Positions 1-6,797 of a DNA stretch of 11,156 nucleotides are shown piece after piece (the stretch's first letter is position 1; the number at the start of each line of letters is the position of its first letter). Position numbers and translations under genes: made by a program. The DNA comes from an uncultured Ruminococcus sp. (GTDB taxonomy: Bacteria > Bacillota > Clostridia > Oscillospirales > Acutalibacteraceae). The notes beneath the pieces were generated by a model. It did no database searches and was not told the DNA's origin. It saw nothing but the letters and a program-made list of their open reading frames with translations. Where the stretch lies: contig CADCON010000052.1 in NCBI GenBank assembly GCA_902803035.1, forward strand, positions 1 to 11,156, given 5' to 3'.

Positions 1-117
1 GCCGGCTGCCCAGACGTCATGGGTGTTTTTGGCGAGCAGTTCGGTCAGCTCCAGAATTTCAGGGCTGAGCTCTACCTCGGATGTGTCAATGGGTTGGGGA
101 ATGTACTTTTCTTCCAT
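1..117 (-). CDS. RyR-domain protein, N-terminal fragment (gene leaves the window)
   Basis: Only the first 39 codons are inside the window; the frame is open to base 1. The ATG at 117-115 is preceded by AAAGGAG (plus-strand bases 127-133) at nine bases. The peptide contains YIPQPIDTSEVELSPE followed by a Leu/Glu-rich helix (LELTELLAKN) and HDVWAAG. This matches the opening of the RyR domain (Pfam RyR), whose usual form is Y-x-P-x-PID-T-x-x-V-x-L, then L-x-x-L-x-E-x-x-A-x-N-x-H-x-x-W-A. RyR domains were first described as repeats in ryanodine-receptor calcium channels, and also occur in bacteria as short stand-alone proteins or fused to conflict-system domains, where a ligand-binding role has been proposed but not settled. 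It lies 39 bases downstream of the SLOG-like membrane protein gene on the same strand, so the two are probably one transcript. What follows the RyR domain cannot be seen here. Confidence 0.82.
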   Translation of the reverse strand, partial: MEEKYIPQPIDTSEVELSPEILELTELLAKNTHDVWAAG

Positions 118-156
118 GGTTTAAAACTCCTTTGCAAATGTATTTTGTATTGATAA

Positions 157-1935
157 TCAACCGTTGGGAACATCGGGTTCCCGGTCGTTTTCAATCAGAA
201 GCCATTCGGCGTTCTCGGCAAGCGCCTCTATACCGTAATGAGTAAAGACCTGTCTGATATTCTCGTCCGTCTGTTTTTTTCCTTTCTCTGTCCTTTGGCT
301 TTCATAATATTCATAATCGGCAATCGCTTTATTGACGAGCAGATTGCAGTAGGTATATCTTGATACAAGCAATTTATACTGCTTTTTCTCCTTGTAATAG
401 CTGAGGACGAGAGCAAGAATGTTTATTATTTCCATCAAGAAAACATAGACATTAATATTTGAAAGTCTGAACCAAACGGCTATACCGAGTAAAGCGGCAA
501 ACGCGCACCAGACGACCTTGATAACGAGATTGAGAGCACTGAGACGACGGGCGGAAATTCTGATATTCCCCTTTTTTTTCGGGTTAATCTTGCGTTGGAA
601 ATAGTCCTGCTGCCCTCCCAGGTATTCATTGCATACCAGACGCAAATTGCTGCTGTCTGTCAGATTGTACCCGGCTGTATCGATTTCATTCCAGACGTTG
701 AGCGCGTATTTTGCCCAGCTCATATCCTTGCTGAATTTGATTCTGTAATTCTTCCCTGTCGATTGACTGATACCCGCCGTGTACCAATGGCACTGCGTTC
801 TCATGCCCTCGGCAAGGGAACGGAATTCGAGATAATAGCGATGACTTTTTGATTTCTTGATCCGGAAGAAGTAATAGACGTATGCCAGCACAAACAGTGT
901 AATAAAGGCGTAAACCAGCGGCGCAAACGTATCAGCCAGCTCCGAATATAACGAGAAACAGAACAGACCGGTGCAGGCGAGAATCAGCACCACCATCAGC
1001 TGAAGACCGTAATTGGTCTGATGAAACATGGAAATGGCGTCATAGCAGATATTGCGCAGAAGGGCAACTTCCGCCGGAATAGACAGCGAAACGTTTTCAT
1101 CCATGTGCTGCTGGAGCGGATTCCAGATATTCGTGGTTTGTTTGTTTTTTTGGGTGGCGTAATGGATGGCGGCAGCATTGAACAGTTTGATTTTATCTGA
1201 ATTTTGCTCAAATCGCTTTCTTCTTCTGGCGTTTTTCTTGTCGGAAGCATAATGCGCCCTGTCAAACCAGTAGAATTCCACTTCCGACAGTCCGTTGCTG
1301 TTGATTCCTTCATTGATGCGCGGATAGATGTCGCGGAGGGCGTAATTCCTGATTCCTTTTTCATCGCCTTCTCCGACAGGCAGGACAACCTGGAATACCG
1401 GACGGTTTTCGGGAAGCGCGAGGGTATAAGGCTCGGACCGATCCAATCCCTCTCCCGGGCGGCAGCAAAGAATTCCTTTCACCTTGTCAAAGCATTCGCC
1501 CGCCGCGATGCCGTCCCACAATGCAAGTACGAGCCAGCTTTTTGCCTTCATCTCATCGAGGGAGTCAACTTCAGTTACTTCCGCCTGAAACAAATCCGTC
1601 AGGACGCCCTTCGCAAAATCCGTCAGGCTGTTCCTGCCGCCGGACAGAACCACCAGATTGAGCTGGATACGGCTGTCGTTGGAATGATTCTTATTGCTGC
1701 GCCCGGAGAAGCGGCCGAACAGCTTCTGCATTCTCTGGCCGAATCCGATGACCGCGTCCCGGATTGCTTCCCTGTCAAACGACGGCTGATCCTCCTGCGC
1801 GAGTATGCCGATGTTGATCGGAATGCAGTAATTCAGGTCAAAATCCTGCGAAGCCACATCGGGCCGCGCAAAGAAATCGCGTTCCAGCATGGCCAGCGAC
1901 AAGGGCTCTTTTGCGCTGTCATTCTTTTTACTCAC
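157..1935 (-). CDS. SLOG-like Rossmann domain fused to a four-helix membrane module
   Basis: Protein of 592 residues. Residues 36-44 (YCIPINIGI) and 92-100 (LNLVVLSGG) look like core beta-strands. WLVLALWDG at 134-142 resembles the 'Lia-WDG' strand of SLOG/LOG-type nucleotide-binding domains. Four hydrophobic segments lie near 311-330, 337-357, 469-489 and 494-512, as two hairpins separated by a soluble loop of about 110 residues. That loop holds HRYYLEFRSLAEGMR (365-379) and a W-rich stretch (SWAKYALNVW), typical of SLATT-like and related membrane modules that follow SLOG domains. Known proteins of this layout are thought to sense a nucleotide signal and act on the membrane; that role here is inference. 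The start is the GTG at 1935, with GGGAG eight bases before it. An in-frame ATG at 1998 lies inside the -35 box and cannot be the start. Base composition is visibly lower in GC than in ilvB, mainly in the membrane half. A different Rossmann family is possible for the N-terminus. Confidence 0.72.
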   Translation of the reverse strand: MSKKNDSAKEPLSLAMLERDFFARPDVASQDFDLNYCIPINIGILAQEDQPSFDREAIRDAVIGFGQRMQKLFGRFSGRSNKNHSNDSRIQLNLVVLSGGRNSLTDFAKGVLTDLFQAEVTEVDSLDEMKAKSWLVLALWDGIAAGECFDKVKGILCCRPGEGLDRSEPYTLALPENRPVFQVVLPVGEGDEKGIRNYALRDIYPRINEGINSNGLSEVEFYWFDRAHYASDKKNARRRKRFEQNSDKIKLFNAAAIHYATQKNKQTTNIWNPLQQHMDENVSLSIPAEVALLRNICYDAISMFHQTNYGLQLMVVLILACTGLFCFSLYSELADTFAPLVYAFITLFVLAYVYYFFRIKKSKSHRYYLEFRSLAEGMRTQCHWYTAGISQSTGKNYRIKFSKDMSWAKYALNVWNEIDTAGYNLTDSSNLRLVCNEYLGGQQDYFQRKINPKKKGNIRISARRLSALNLVIKVVWCAFAALLGIAVWFRLSNINVYVFLMEIINILALVLSYYKEKKQYKLLVSRYTYCNLLVNKAIADYEYYESQRTEKGKKQTDENIRQVFTHYGIEALAENAEWLLIENDREPDVPNG

Positions 1936-1969
1936 TATGATCACTCCCGATACCAAATGATGATGTATT

Positions 1970-1998
1970 ATTATAATATAAAATGAACAAAATTGCAA
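1970..1998 (-). promoter_or_regulatory. SigA-type promoter for the SLOG-like/RyR operon
   Basis: Read on the minus strand: -35 TTGCAA (1998-1993), a 17-base spacer, and -10 TATAAT (1975-1970). Transcription would begin near 1963, giving a leader of roughly 28 bases before the GTG at 1935. The promoter also excludes the longer in-frame ATG at 1998 as the translation start. Confidence 0.72.
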
Positions 1999-2064
1999 GG
2001 GGATTCCATCGATTAATTTATTAACATTTTATAGCCAAACACGCGGCTGCGGGAAAAACAGCGG

Positions 2065-2093
2065 TTGACAAGCGGACGGCCATTCACTATAAT
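2065..2093 (+). promoter_or_regulatory. Perfect consensus SigA promoter for the two acetyltransferase genes
   Basis: TTGACA at 2065-2070, a spacer of exactly 17 bases, and TATAAT at 2088-2093. Both hexamers match the consensus completely. It is divergent from the promoter at 1970-1998; the two -35 elements are 66 bases apart. The predicted leader of about 57 bases contains only a weak five-base-pair inverted repeat (2110-2114 with 2123-2127). No activator or repressor site is obvious, so strong constitutive expression is the simplest reading. Confidence 0.85.
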
Positions 2094-2156
2094 AGAGTAA
2101 CAGGTCTGACGGCGCGCGTATCCGCCGCCAACCAATCATTAACGGAGATGAATAAG

Positions 2157-2663
2157 ATGAGATTACGACCCTACAAGTCCTGCGACGGGGACATTGTCGC
2201 GGGATGGCTGACTGACGAGAAGATTTTTTCCATGTGGTGCGCGGGCAGGTACCAATTCCCCATGACCGGCGCGCAGATTGACGCGCGTCTTGCTTCCGGC
2301 GGGGACAACCCCTGCGAATGGATGATGACCGCGCTCGATGACGACGGAACGCCGGTGGGCTATTTCCTGCTGCGGAATGCCGACTGGAAGGCCAATTCGG
2401 TTCACATCGGCTTCATCGTGGTGGACGCCGCGAAGCGCGGGAAGGGCAACGGCAGACAGATGCTCGCCCTCGCCAAACAATACTGCTTCGGGATACTCGG
2501 CATGAAGCGGATCACGCTCGGCGTGTTCCACGTCAACCGCCGCGCCATTGAATGCTATGAATCGGCAGGCTTTGTCCCGTTCGGCACGGAGGAAGAGCCG
2601 TTTGTCTACAACGGCAGGGAATGGAAGGTCATTCTGATGGAGTGTGTCAGGAACGATGAATGA
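2157..2663 (+). CDS. GNAT-family N-acetyltransferase
   Basis: Protein of 168 residues with the complete GNAT fold signature. The N-terminus is MRLRPYKSCD, then a central strand GYFLLRNADW with SVHIGFIVVD, then the acetyl-CoA pyrophosphate-binding loop RGKGNG at 94-99 (motif A, R-x-x-G-x-G). Motif B at 127-139 reads NRRAIECYESAGF, the usual N-x-x-A-x-x-x-Y-x-x-x-G-F form. It resembles the RimJ/RimL branch, which acetylates protein N-termini or small amines, but the substrate cannot be read from sequence. An ATG at 2148 is also in frame, but the only ribosome binding site (GGAG, 2144-2147) directly abuts it, whereas it lies nine bases before the ATG at 2157; alignment with the family also favours 2157. 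Its last eight bases overlap the next gene, so the two are translated together. Confidence 0.9.
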   Translation: MRLRPYKSCDGDIVAGWLTDEKIFSMWCAGRYQFPMTGAQIDARLASGGDNPCEWMMTALDDDGTPVGYFLLRNADWKANSVHIGFIVVDAAKRGKGNGRQMLALAKQYCFGILGMKRITLGVFHVNRRAIECYESAGFVPFGTEEEPFVYNGREWKVILMECVRNDE

Positions 2664-3204
2664 AGTTTGGATCAATCCCGTCACGCCGGACGACGCGCCC
2701 GCGCTCGCGGAGATTTACGGCTATTATGTGGCGAATACGGCGGTTTCCTTTGAATATGATCCGCCGACCGCCGAAGCGTTCCGTGACAGAATCACCCATA
2801 CGCTGGAGAAATATCCCTATCTGGCGGCGGTCGTGGACGGAAGGATGATCGGCTACGCCTACGCGCGGGAATTCGTGGGGCGCAGAGCCTGCGACCATTG
2901 TGTGGAAATTTCGGTCTACGTGGCGCACGACTGCCGCCGTTCGGGGGCAGGACGGGCTTTGTACCAGGAGATGGAGCGGCTGCTGGGGGAGAGGGGCATT
3001 CTGAATTTTTACGCCAGCATTGCCTATGCCGACGAAGAGGACGAATATCTCACCCATGACAGCCTTCGTTTTCACGAACGTATGGGATACCGTCCGTGCG
3101 CCCGTTTCCACCGCTGCGGCTACAAATTCGGGCGTTGGTACGATCTCATCTGGGTGGAAAAAATAACTACCATTCCCGCTGATGGCGGGCGGAAGACGGA
3201 ATAA
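2656..3204 (+). CDS. GNAT acetyltransferase, phosphinothricin acetyltransferase (Pat/Bar)-like
   Basis: Protein of 182 residues, the usual length for this family. Visible landmarks are the N-terminal Y-x-Y-Y-V-x-x-T-x-x-S-F-E (FEYDPPT follows), the strand VEISVYV with Glu84 in the position of the proposed catalytic base, the acetyl-CoA loop RRSGAG (94-99), and the C-terminal GYKFGRWYDLIW that marks phosphinothricin/methionine-sulfoximine acetyltransferases. Such enzymes acetylate glutamine-analogue amines; many genomic copies act on methionine sulfone/sulfoximine or have unknown substrates, so herbicide resistance should not be assumed. The ATG at 2656 overlaps the previous stop (TGA 2661-2663) in an ATGAATGA arrangement with AGGA just upstream, indicating translational coupling. 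An in-frame ATG at 2644 is possible but has no better binding site. No clear terminator follows. Confidence 0.87.
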   Translation: MNEVWINPVTPDDAPALAEIYGYYVANTAVSFEYDPPTAEAFRDRITHTLEKYPYLAAVVDGRMIGYAYAREFVGRRACDHCVEISVYVAHDCRRSGAGRALYQEMERLLGERGILNFYASIAYADEEDEYLTHDSLRFHERMGYRPCARFHRCGYKFGRWYDLIWVEKITTIPADGGRKTE

Positions 3205-3289
3205 CGAATAATAAAGCAACCATTGGCATTCAGATAACCGCCTTAGTCCTTTATTTGGCTAAATCACTAAAATCATTTGCAAAAATTCA

Positions 3290-3318
3290 TTGACAGCCTT
3301 CTTTGTCGGTGCTATAAT
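3290..3318 (+). promoter_or_regulatory. Perfect consensus SigA promoter for ilvBN
   Basis: TTGACA at 3290-3295, a 17-base spacer, and TATAAT at 3313-3318, with an A/T-rich stretch just upstream (about 3255-3289) that could act as an UP element. The predicted leader to the ilvB ATG at 3362 is only about 37 bases. It holds a GGAGG ribosome binding site (3345-3349), which leaves no room for a T-box or peptide attenuator. I saw no convincing CodY box. Confidence 0.85.
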
Positions 3319-3361
3319 AACTTTATCTGTATAAAAATGCAATTGGAGGTCAATTCAAAAA

Positions 3362-5026
3362 ATGAAACTCAACGGCTCAGATATCATCTGCGAAGTGCTG
3401 CTGGAGCAGGGAGTCGATACGGTGTTCGGCTATCCCGGCGGCGCGGTGCTCAACATCTACGACGCGCTCTACAAGTACAGCGACAGGATCACCCATATCC
3501 TCACCGCCCATGAACAGGGCGCGAGCCATGCCGCCGACGGCTATGCCCGTTCCACCGGCAAGACCGGCGTGGTGTTCGCCACTTCCGGCCCCGGCGCGAC
3601 CAACCTTGTCACCGGCATTGCCACCGCCATGATGGACAGCGTTCCCATGGTCGCCATTACCGGCAACGTCGCCACGCCTGCCCTCGGCAAGGATTCCTTC
3701 CAGGAGGTCGATATCACCGGCATTACCATGCCGATTACCAAGCATAATTTCCTCGTGCGCGACATCACCACCCTCGCGCCGATTCTCCGCAAGGCGTTCC
3801 TCATCGCCCGCTCCGGCAGACCGGGACCCGTTCTCGTGGACGTGCCGAAGGATATCTCCGCCGCGGTCACCGAATTCGAGCACGAGCAGCCGAAGGCGAA
3901 TGTCCGCGTGCAGGCTGACAACGACGCGATTGCCAAGGCGGTGCGGCTCATCAACAGCGCGCAGCGTCCGATGATTTACGCGGGCGGCGGCGTGATTTCC
4001 GCCAACGCCTCGAAGCAGCTGCTGGAATTCGCCGAGAAGGCCGACATCCCCGTGTCCTGCTCGCTGATGGGCATGGGCGGATTCCCCAATGACCACAGGC
4101 TCTACTGCGGGCTGATCGGCATGCACGGCGGCTACGCCAGCGCGATGGCAACCAGCCATTGCGACCTCATGATCGTCGTGGGCGCGCGCTTTTCCGACCG
4201 CGTGGCGGGCGACACCAAAAGCTTCGCCAAGGACGCCAATATCATCCACATCGACATCGACGCGGCGGAATTCGATAAGAATGTGCTGGTGGATCTCACC
4301 GTCAGAGGCAGCGCGGACGCGGTGCTTTCCAAGCTGACAAGGAACATCGAGACGGCGCAGCACACCGATTGGATCGGTCAGATCGACGAGTGGAGCCGCG
4401 AGAAGAAATGCGTCCAGCGCGACGGCGACAATGTGACGCCCGCAATCATTTTTGACGAGCTGAATAAAATCATGCGCCCGCAGGATATTCTCTGCACCGA
4501 CGTGGGACAGCATCAGATGTGGGCGGCGCAGATGTACGACTTCAAGCTGCCGCGCACCTTCATCACCTCCGGCGGTCTGGGAACCATGGGCTACGGCATG
4601 GGTGCTTCCATCGGCTCGCAGGTCGGCAATCCCGACAAGCGCGTGGTGCTGATCACCGGCGACGGCTCTTTCCATATGAATCTCAACGAACTGACCACCC
4701 TCGCCAGCTACAACCTGCCGGTCGTGGTTGTTATCATGAACAATCAGGTGCTCGGCATGGTGCGCCAGTGGCAGAAGCTCTTCTACGGCAACCGGTTCAG
4801 CCACACAGACCCCTGCCGCAAGACCGACTTTGTCAAATTGGCGGACGCGTTCGGCGTGACCGGCATGCGGATCACCAGGGCGGACGAGGTGAGCGGCGTT
4901 CTCGCGGAGGCATTCGCCAAGAATGGTCCCGTGGTCATTGACTGCCGCATCAGCAAGGACATGAACGCCCTTCCCATGATCCCGCCGGGACTGGGCGCGG
5001 ACAAGATCATCACCGAAATGGAGTAA
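3362..5026 (+). CDS. ilvB: Acetolactate synthase (acetohydroxyacid synthase), large catalytic subunit
   Basis: Protein of 554 residues, full length for the family. It condenses two pyruvates to 2-acetolactate, or pyruvate with 2-oxobutyrate, in the first shared step of valine, leucine and isoleucine synthesis, using thiamine diphosphate, Mg2+ and FAD. Domain order is visible. The N-terminal thiamine-binding (Pyr) domain has FGYPGGAVL, the catalytic Glu51 (AHEQGASHAADGYAR) and SGPGATN (75-81). A central FAD-type domain spans about 190-345. The C-terminal PP domain has the thiamine motif GDGSF (433-437) through NN (460-461), then GMVRQWQ, typical of anabolic AHAS rather than catabolic AlsS. The ATG at 3362 has GGAGG 12 bases upstream, slightly long spacing. 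The regulatory subunit ilvN follows 86 bases downstream. ilvC, ilvD and leu genes are not in the window. Confidence 0.97.
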   Translation: MKLNGSDIICEVLLEQGVDTVFGYPGGAVLNIYDALYKYSDRITHILTAHEQGASHAADGYARSTGKTGVVFATSGPGATNLVTGIATAMMDSVPMVAITGNVATPALGKDSFQEVDITGITMPITKHNFLVRDITTLAPILRKAFLIARSGRPGPVLVDVPKDISAAVTEFEHEQPKANVRVQADNDAIAKAVRLINSAQRPMIYAGGGVISANASKQLLEFAEKADIPVSCSLMGMGGFPNDHRLYCGLIGMHGGYASAMATSHCDLMIVVGARFSDRVAGDTKSFAKDANIIHIDIDAAEFDKNVLVDLTVRGSADAVLSKLTRNIETAQHTDWIGQIDEWSREKKCVQRDGDNVTPAIIFDELNKIMRPQDILCTDVGQHQMWAAQMYDFKLPRTFITSGGLGTMGYGMGASIGSQVGNPDKRVVLITGDGSFHMNLNELTTLASYNLPVVVVIMNNQVLGMVRQWQKLFYGNRFSHTDPCRKTDFVKLADAFGVTGMRITRADEVSGVLAEAFAKNGPVVIDCRISKDMNALPMIPPGLGADKIITEME

Positions 5027-5069
5027 TGCGCTCCCATTTGTTCGCTAAGATAATAGATAATAATTTCGG

Positions 5070-5084
5070 GAGCCCTTCGGGCTT
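5070..5084 (+). other. Small hairpin between ilvB and ilvN
   Basis: AGCCC (5071-5075) pairs with GGGCT (5079-5083) around a TTC loop, with a G-T wobble pair extending it to six base pairs. It has no T tract, so it is not a terminator. It sits in the 86-base gap, 28 bases before the ilvN start, and could stabilise a processed mRNA or insulate ilvN translation. It may equally be chance. Confidence 0.4.
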
Positions 5085-5112
5085 GGAATATATTTTGAAA
5101 GGACACATCACC

Positions 5113-5637
5113 ATGTCACATAAAAAGGTTCTGTCCGCGCTGGTGAGGAATCACCCCGGCGTGCTGCAGCGCGTTTCGGGTCTTTTCTACCGCCGCGGCT
5201 ACAATATTGAAACCATCTCGGCCTGTGCCACGGAAAATCCCAAATTCACCCGCATTACCCTCGTCGTGCTCACCAACGACGAGCTGGAGATGTCCCAGAT
5301 TATCCGCCAGCTCAGCAAGATTCAGGACGTGCGCCGCATCGCCATTCTGGACACGGCGAGATCCATCCGCATCGAGCTGATGATGGTCAAATTCCGCGTG
5401 GAGCCGGAACGCCGCACGGAATTCCTCATGCTCTCCTGCCGCAACCACATGAATACGCTCTACGTTGGCGACACTTCCGTGATCGTCACCGCCTCCGGTT
5501 CTACCGAGGATCTCGACGAAACGCTGGAAAAGCTCTCGGCTTTCCCCATCATTGAGCAGACCCGCACCGGCATCAGCGCGATGGAGGCAAGCGACCGCCC
5601 GTTCGTGGAAATGGACGACGCGGAATTCATCAACTGA
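5113..5637 (+). CDS. ilvN: Acetolactate synthase, small regulatory subunit
   Basis: Protein of 174 residues, usual length. Residues 1-75 form an ACT domain (KKVLSALVRNHPGVLQRVSG, then the R-R-G-Y-N-I-E motif), the site where valine or another branched-chain amino acid binds to give feedback inhibition. Residues 80-155 are the typical small-subunit C-terminal domain. The product binds and activates the IlvB catalytic subunit. The ATG at 5113 is chosen because AAAGGA (5098-5103) lies nine bases before it and the family starts here. The frame also runs back to an ATG at 5026 that overlaps the ilvB stop (TAATG) and would add 29 unrelated residues. That overlap could support coupling, but it lacks a binding site. 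It is transcribed with ilvB. Confidence 0.95.
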   Translation: MSHKKVLSALVRNHPGVLQRVSGLFYRRGYNIETISACATENPKFTRITLVVLTNDELEMSQIIRQLSKIQDVRRIAILDTARSIRIELMMVKFRVEPERRTEFLMLSCRNHMNTLYVGDTSVIVTASGSTEDLDETLEKLSAFPIIEQTRTGISAMEASDRPFVEMDDAEFIN

Positions 5638-5670
5638 GCGCGGCTTCTTCCTGCGGAACGCGCTGAATGA

Positions 5671-5720
5671 AAAAGAAACAGACCGGCAGGCTGTCATGAA
5701 GGCCTTGCCGGTCTGTTTTT
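5671..5720. terminator. Strong, apparently bidirectional intrinsic terminator
   Basis: A 13-bp perfect inverted repeat pairs bases 5676-5688 with 5706-5718; the core is ACAGACCGGCA with TGCCGGTCTGT. It ends in five Ts (5716-5720) for the plus strand, while the A-rich left flank (5670-5678) gives a T-rich tail on the minus strand. It lies between the convergent ends of ilvN (5637) and the glycosyltransferase (5723). Just after the ilvN stop, a second hairpin is visible: AGCGCG 5637-5642 with CGCGCT 5659-5664, extended inside by TTCC/GGAA. Confidence 0.9.
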
Positions 5721-5722
5721 GC

Positions 5723-6706
5723 CTATATGGTTTTGCCGTCCTCCGGGCGGTCTTTTTCCATATCCTCCGTCCGTTCGCTGATGATATAGCGCGGACGGGC
5801 TTTTGTTTCCATGTACATCTTGCCGATGTATTCGCCGATAACTCCCAGGCTGATGAGCTGGATCCCGCCGATGAAGCAGATTATGCTCACGGTGCTTGCC
5901 CAGCCGGTGATGGAATGATGCAGGAAGTATTCCACAACCGACCAGATCACGCCGATGAAGCTGAGAAGCACGACGAAAATTCCCATGCCGGTGATGAAGC
6001 GGATGGGCTTGATGCTCAGGCTGGTAATGCCGTCGATGGCAAGCCCCAGCATTTTGGAGAGGGGATAATGGCTCTTGCCCGCCAGCCGTTCGCTGCGCTC
6101 ATAGTAGACGCAGGTGCTTCTGAAGCCCACCAGCGGGAACATTCCGCGCAGGAAGATATTGACCTCCCGGAAATCCGCGAATTCCCTGAGTACCCGCGAT
6201 GACACAAGGCGGTAATCCGCGTGGTTGTAGACCACGTCCGCGCCCATGCCCTTGAGAAGCCGGTAGAAGCTCTGCGCCGTAAACCGCTTGAAGAAGGTGT
6301 CGGCCCTGCGCGCGCTTCGCACGCCGTAGACAATTTCCGCGCCGCCTGCGTATTCGTCGATCATGCGTTCCATGGCGGAAATGTCGTCCTGACCGTCGCA
6401 GTCAATGGAAATGGTGACGTCGCACATATCCCGCGCTTCCATCAGCCCGGCGAGAAGCGTGCTCTGATGTCCGCGGTTGCGGCTCTGGGAAATGCCCTCG
6501 AAAAGCGCGCATTCCTCCGACAGCCCGCAGATGATGTCCCAGGTGGAGTCGGTGCTTCCATCGTTCACAAACAGAATGCGGCTGTCCGGGCTGACCTTTC
6601 CTTTGTCGATCAGTCCCTCCAGCTCCTCGAGGAAGAGCTTGCTGGTAATGGGAAGAACCTCTTCCTCGTTGTAGCATGGAATCACAATCATCAGTTTTGG
6701 CGGCAT
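5723..6706 (-). CDS. Membrane-anchored family 2 glycosyltransferase (GtrB/DPM1 type)
   Basis: Protein of 327 residues. The GT-A domain opens with MIVIPCYNEEEVLP (6-19), followed by ILFVNDGSTDSTW (44-56) and the metal/nucleotide-sugar site DCDGQD (102-107, DXD). Two hydrophobic segments at about 236-260 and 269-293 are followed by GEYIGKMYMETKARPRYII, the standard C-terminus of polyprenyl-phosphate glycosyltransferases such as GtrB, CsbB and YkoT. Such enzymes move a sugar from UDP- or GDP-sugar to undecaprenyl phosphate at the cytoplasmic membrane for later use in cell-envelope decoration. The sugar cannot be told. The ATG at 6706 has GAAGGG six bases upstream. It has its own promoter (6742-6769), so it is not obliged to be read from spoVAE, and it ends against the shared terminator. 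No flippase (GtrA-like) partner is visible in the window. Confidence 0.92.
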   Translation of the reverse strand: MPPKLMIVIPCYNEEEVLPITSKLFLEELEGLIDKGKVSPDSRILFVNDGSTDSTWDIICGLSEECALFEGISQSRNRGHQSTLLAGLMEARDMCDVTISIDCDGQDDISAMERMIDEYAGGAEIVYGVRSARRADTFFKRFTAQSFYRLLKGMGADVVYNHADYRLVSSRVLREFADFREVNIFLRGMFPLVGFRSTCVYYERSERLAGKSHYPLSKMLGLAIDGITSLSIKPIRFITGMGIFVVLLSFIGVIWSVVEYFLHHSITGWASTVSIICFIGGIQLISLGVIGEYIGKMYMETKARPRYIISERTEDMEKDRPEDGKTI

Positions 6707-6741
6707 GGCAGACCCTTCTTCTTCTTGAGTGTTACATAAGA

Positions 6742-6769
6742 ATTATACCACACCGCCGCCCGATGTCAA
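6742..6769 (-). promoter_or_regulatory. SigA promoter for the glycosyltransferase gene
   Basis: On the minus strand: TTGACA (6769-6764), a 16-base spacer, and TATAAT (6747-6742). Both hexamers are perfect and the leader is about 30 bases. It lies in the 91-base gap after spoVAE, in which no convincing terminator for spoVAE is visible. Confidence 0.78.
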
Positions 6770-6797
6770 GAGATACGCTGAAAATGCATGGCAGGCT

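Noticed and set aside
1204..1986. A 260-codon plus-strand frame opposite the SLOG-like gene
   Set aside because: No domain or ribosome binding site; the minus frame shows coherent membrane segments and its own promoter.
1936..1998. A 21-residue N-terminal extension of the 592-residue protein starting at ATG 1998
   Set aside because: The ATG falls inside the -35 element, and the GTG at 1935 has a well-placed GGGAG.
2110..2127. CGGCG/CGCCG inverted repeat in the acetyltransferase leader
   Set aside because: Only five pairs with an eight-base loop in GC-rich sequence; expected by chance.
3205..3289. Possible T-box, terminator or attenuator ahead of ilvB
   Set aside because: No T-box motif and no stable hairpin with a T tract are visible, and the region lies mostly upstream of the predicted transcription start.
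3377..4804. A 475-codon open frame opposite ilvB
   Set aside because: Its product is His/Val/Gly/Ala-rich shadow sequence antisense to a fully conserved enzyme gene, with no start signal.
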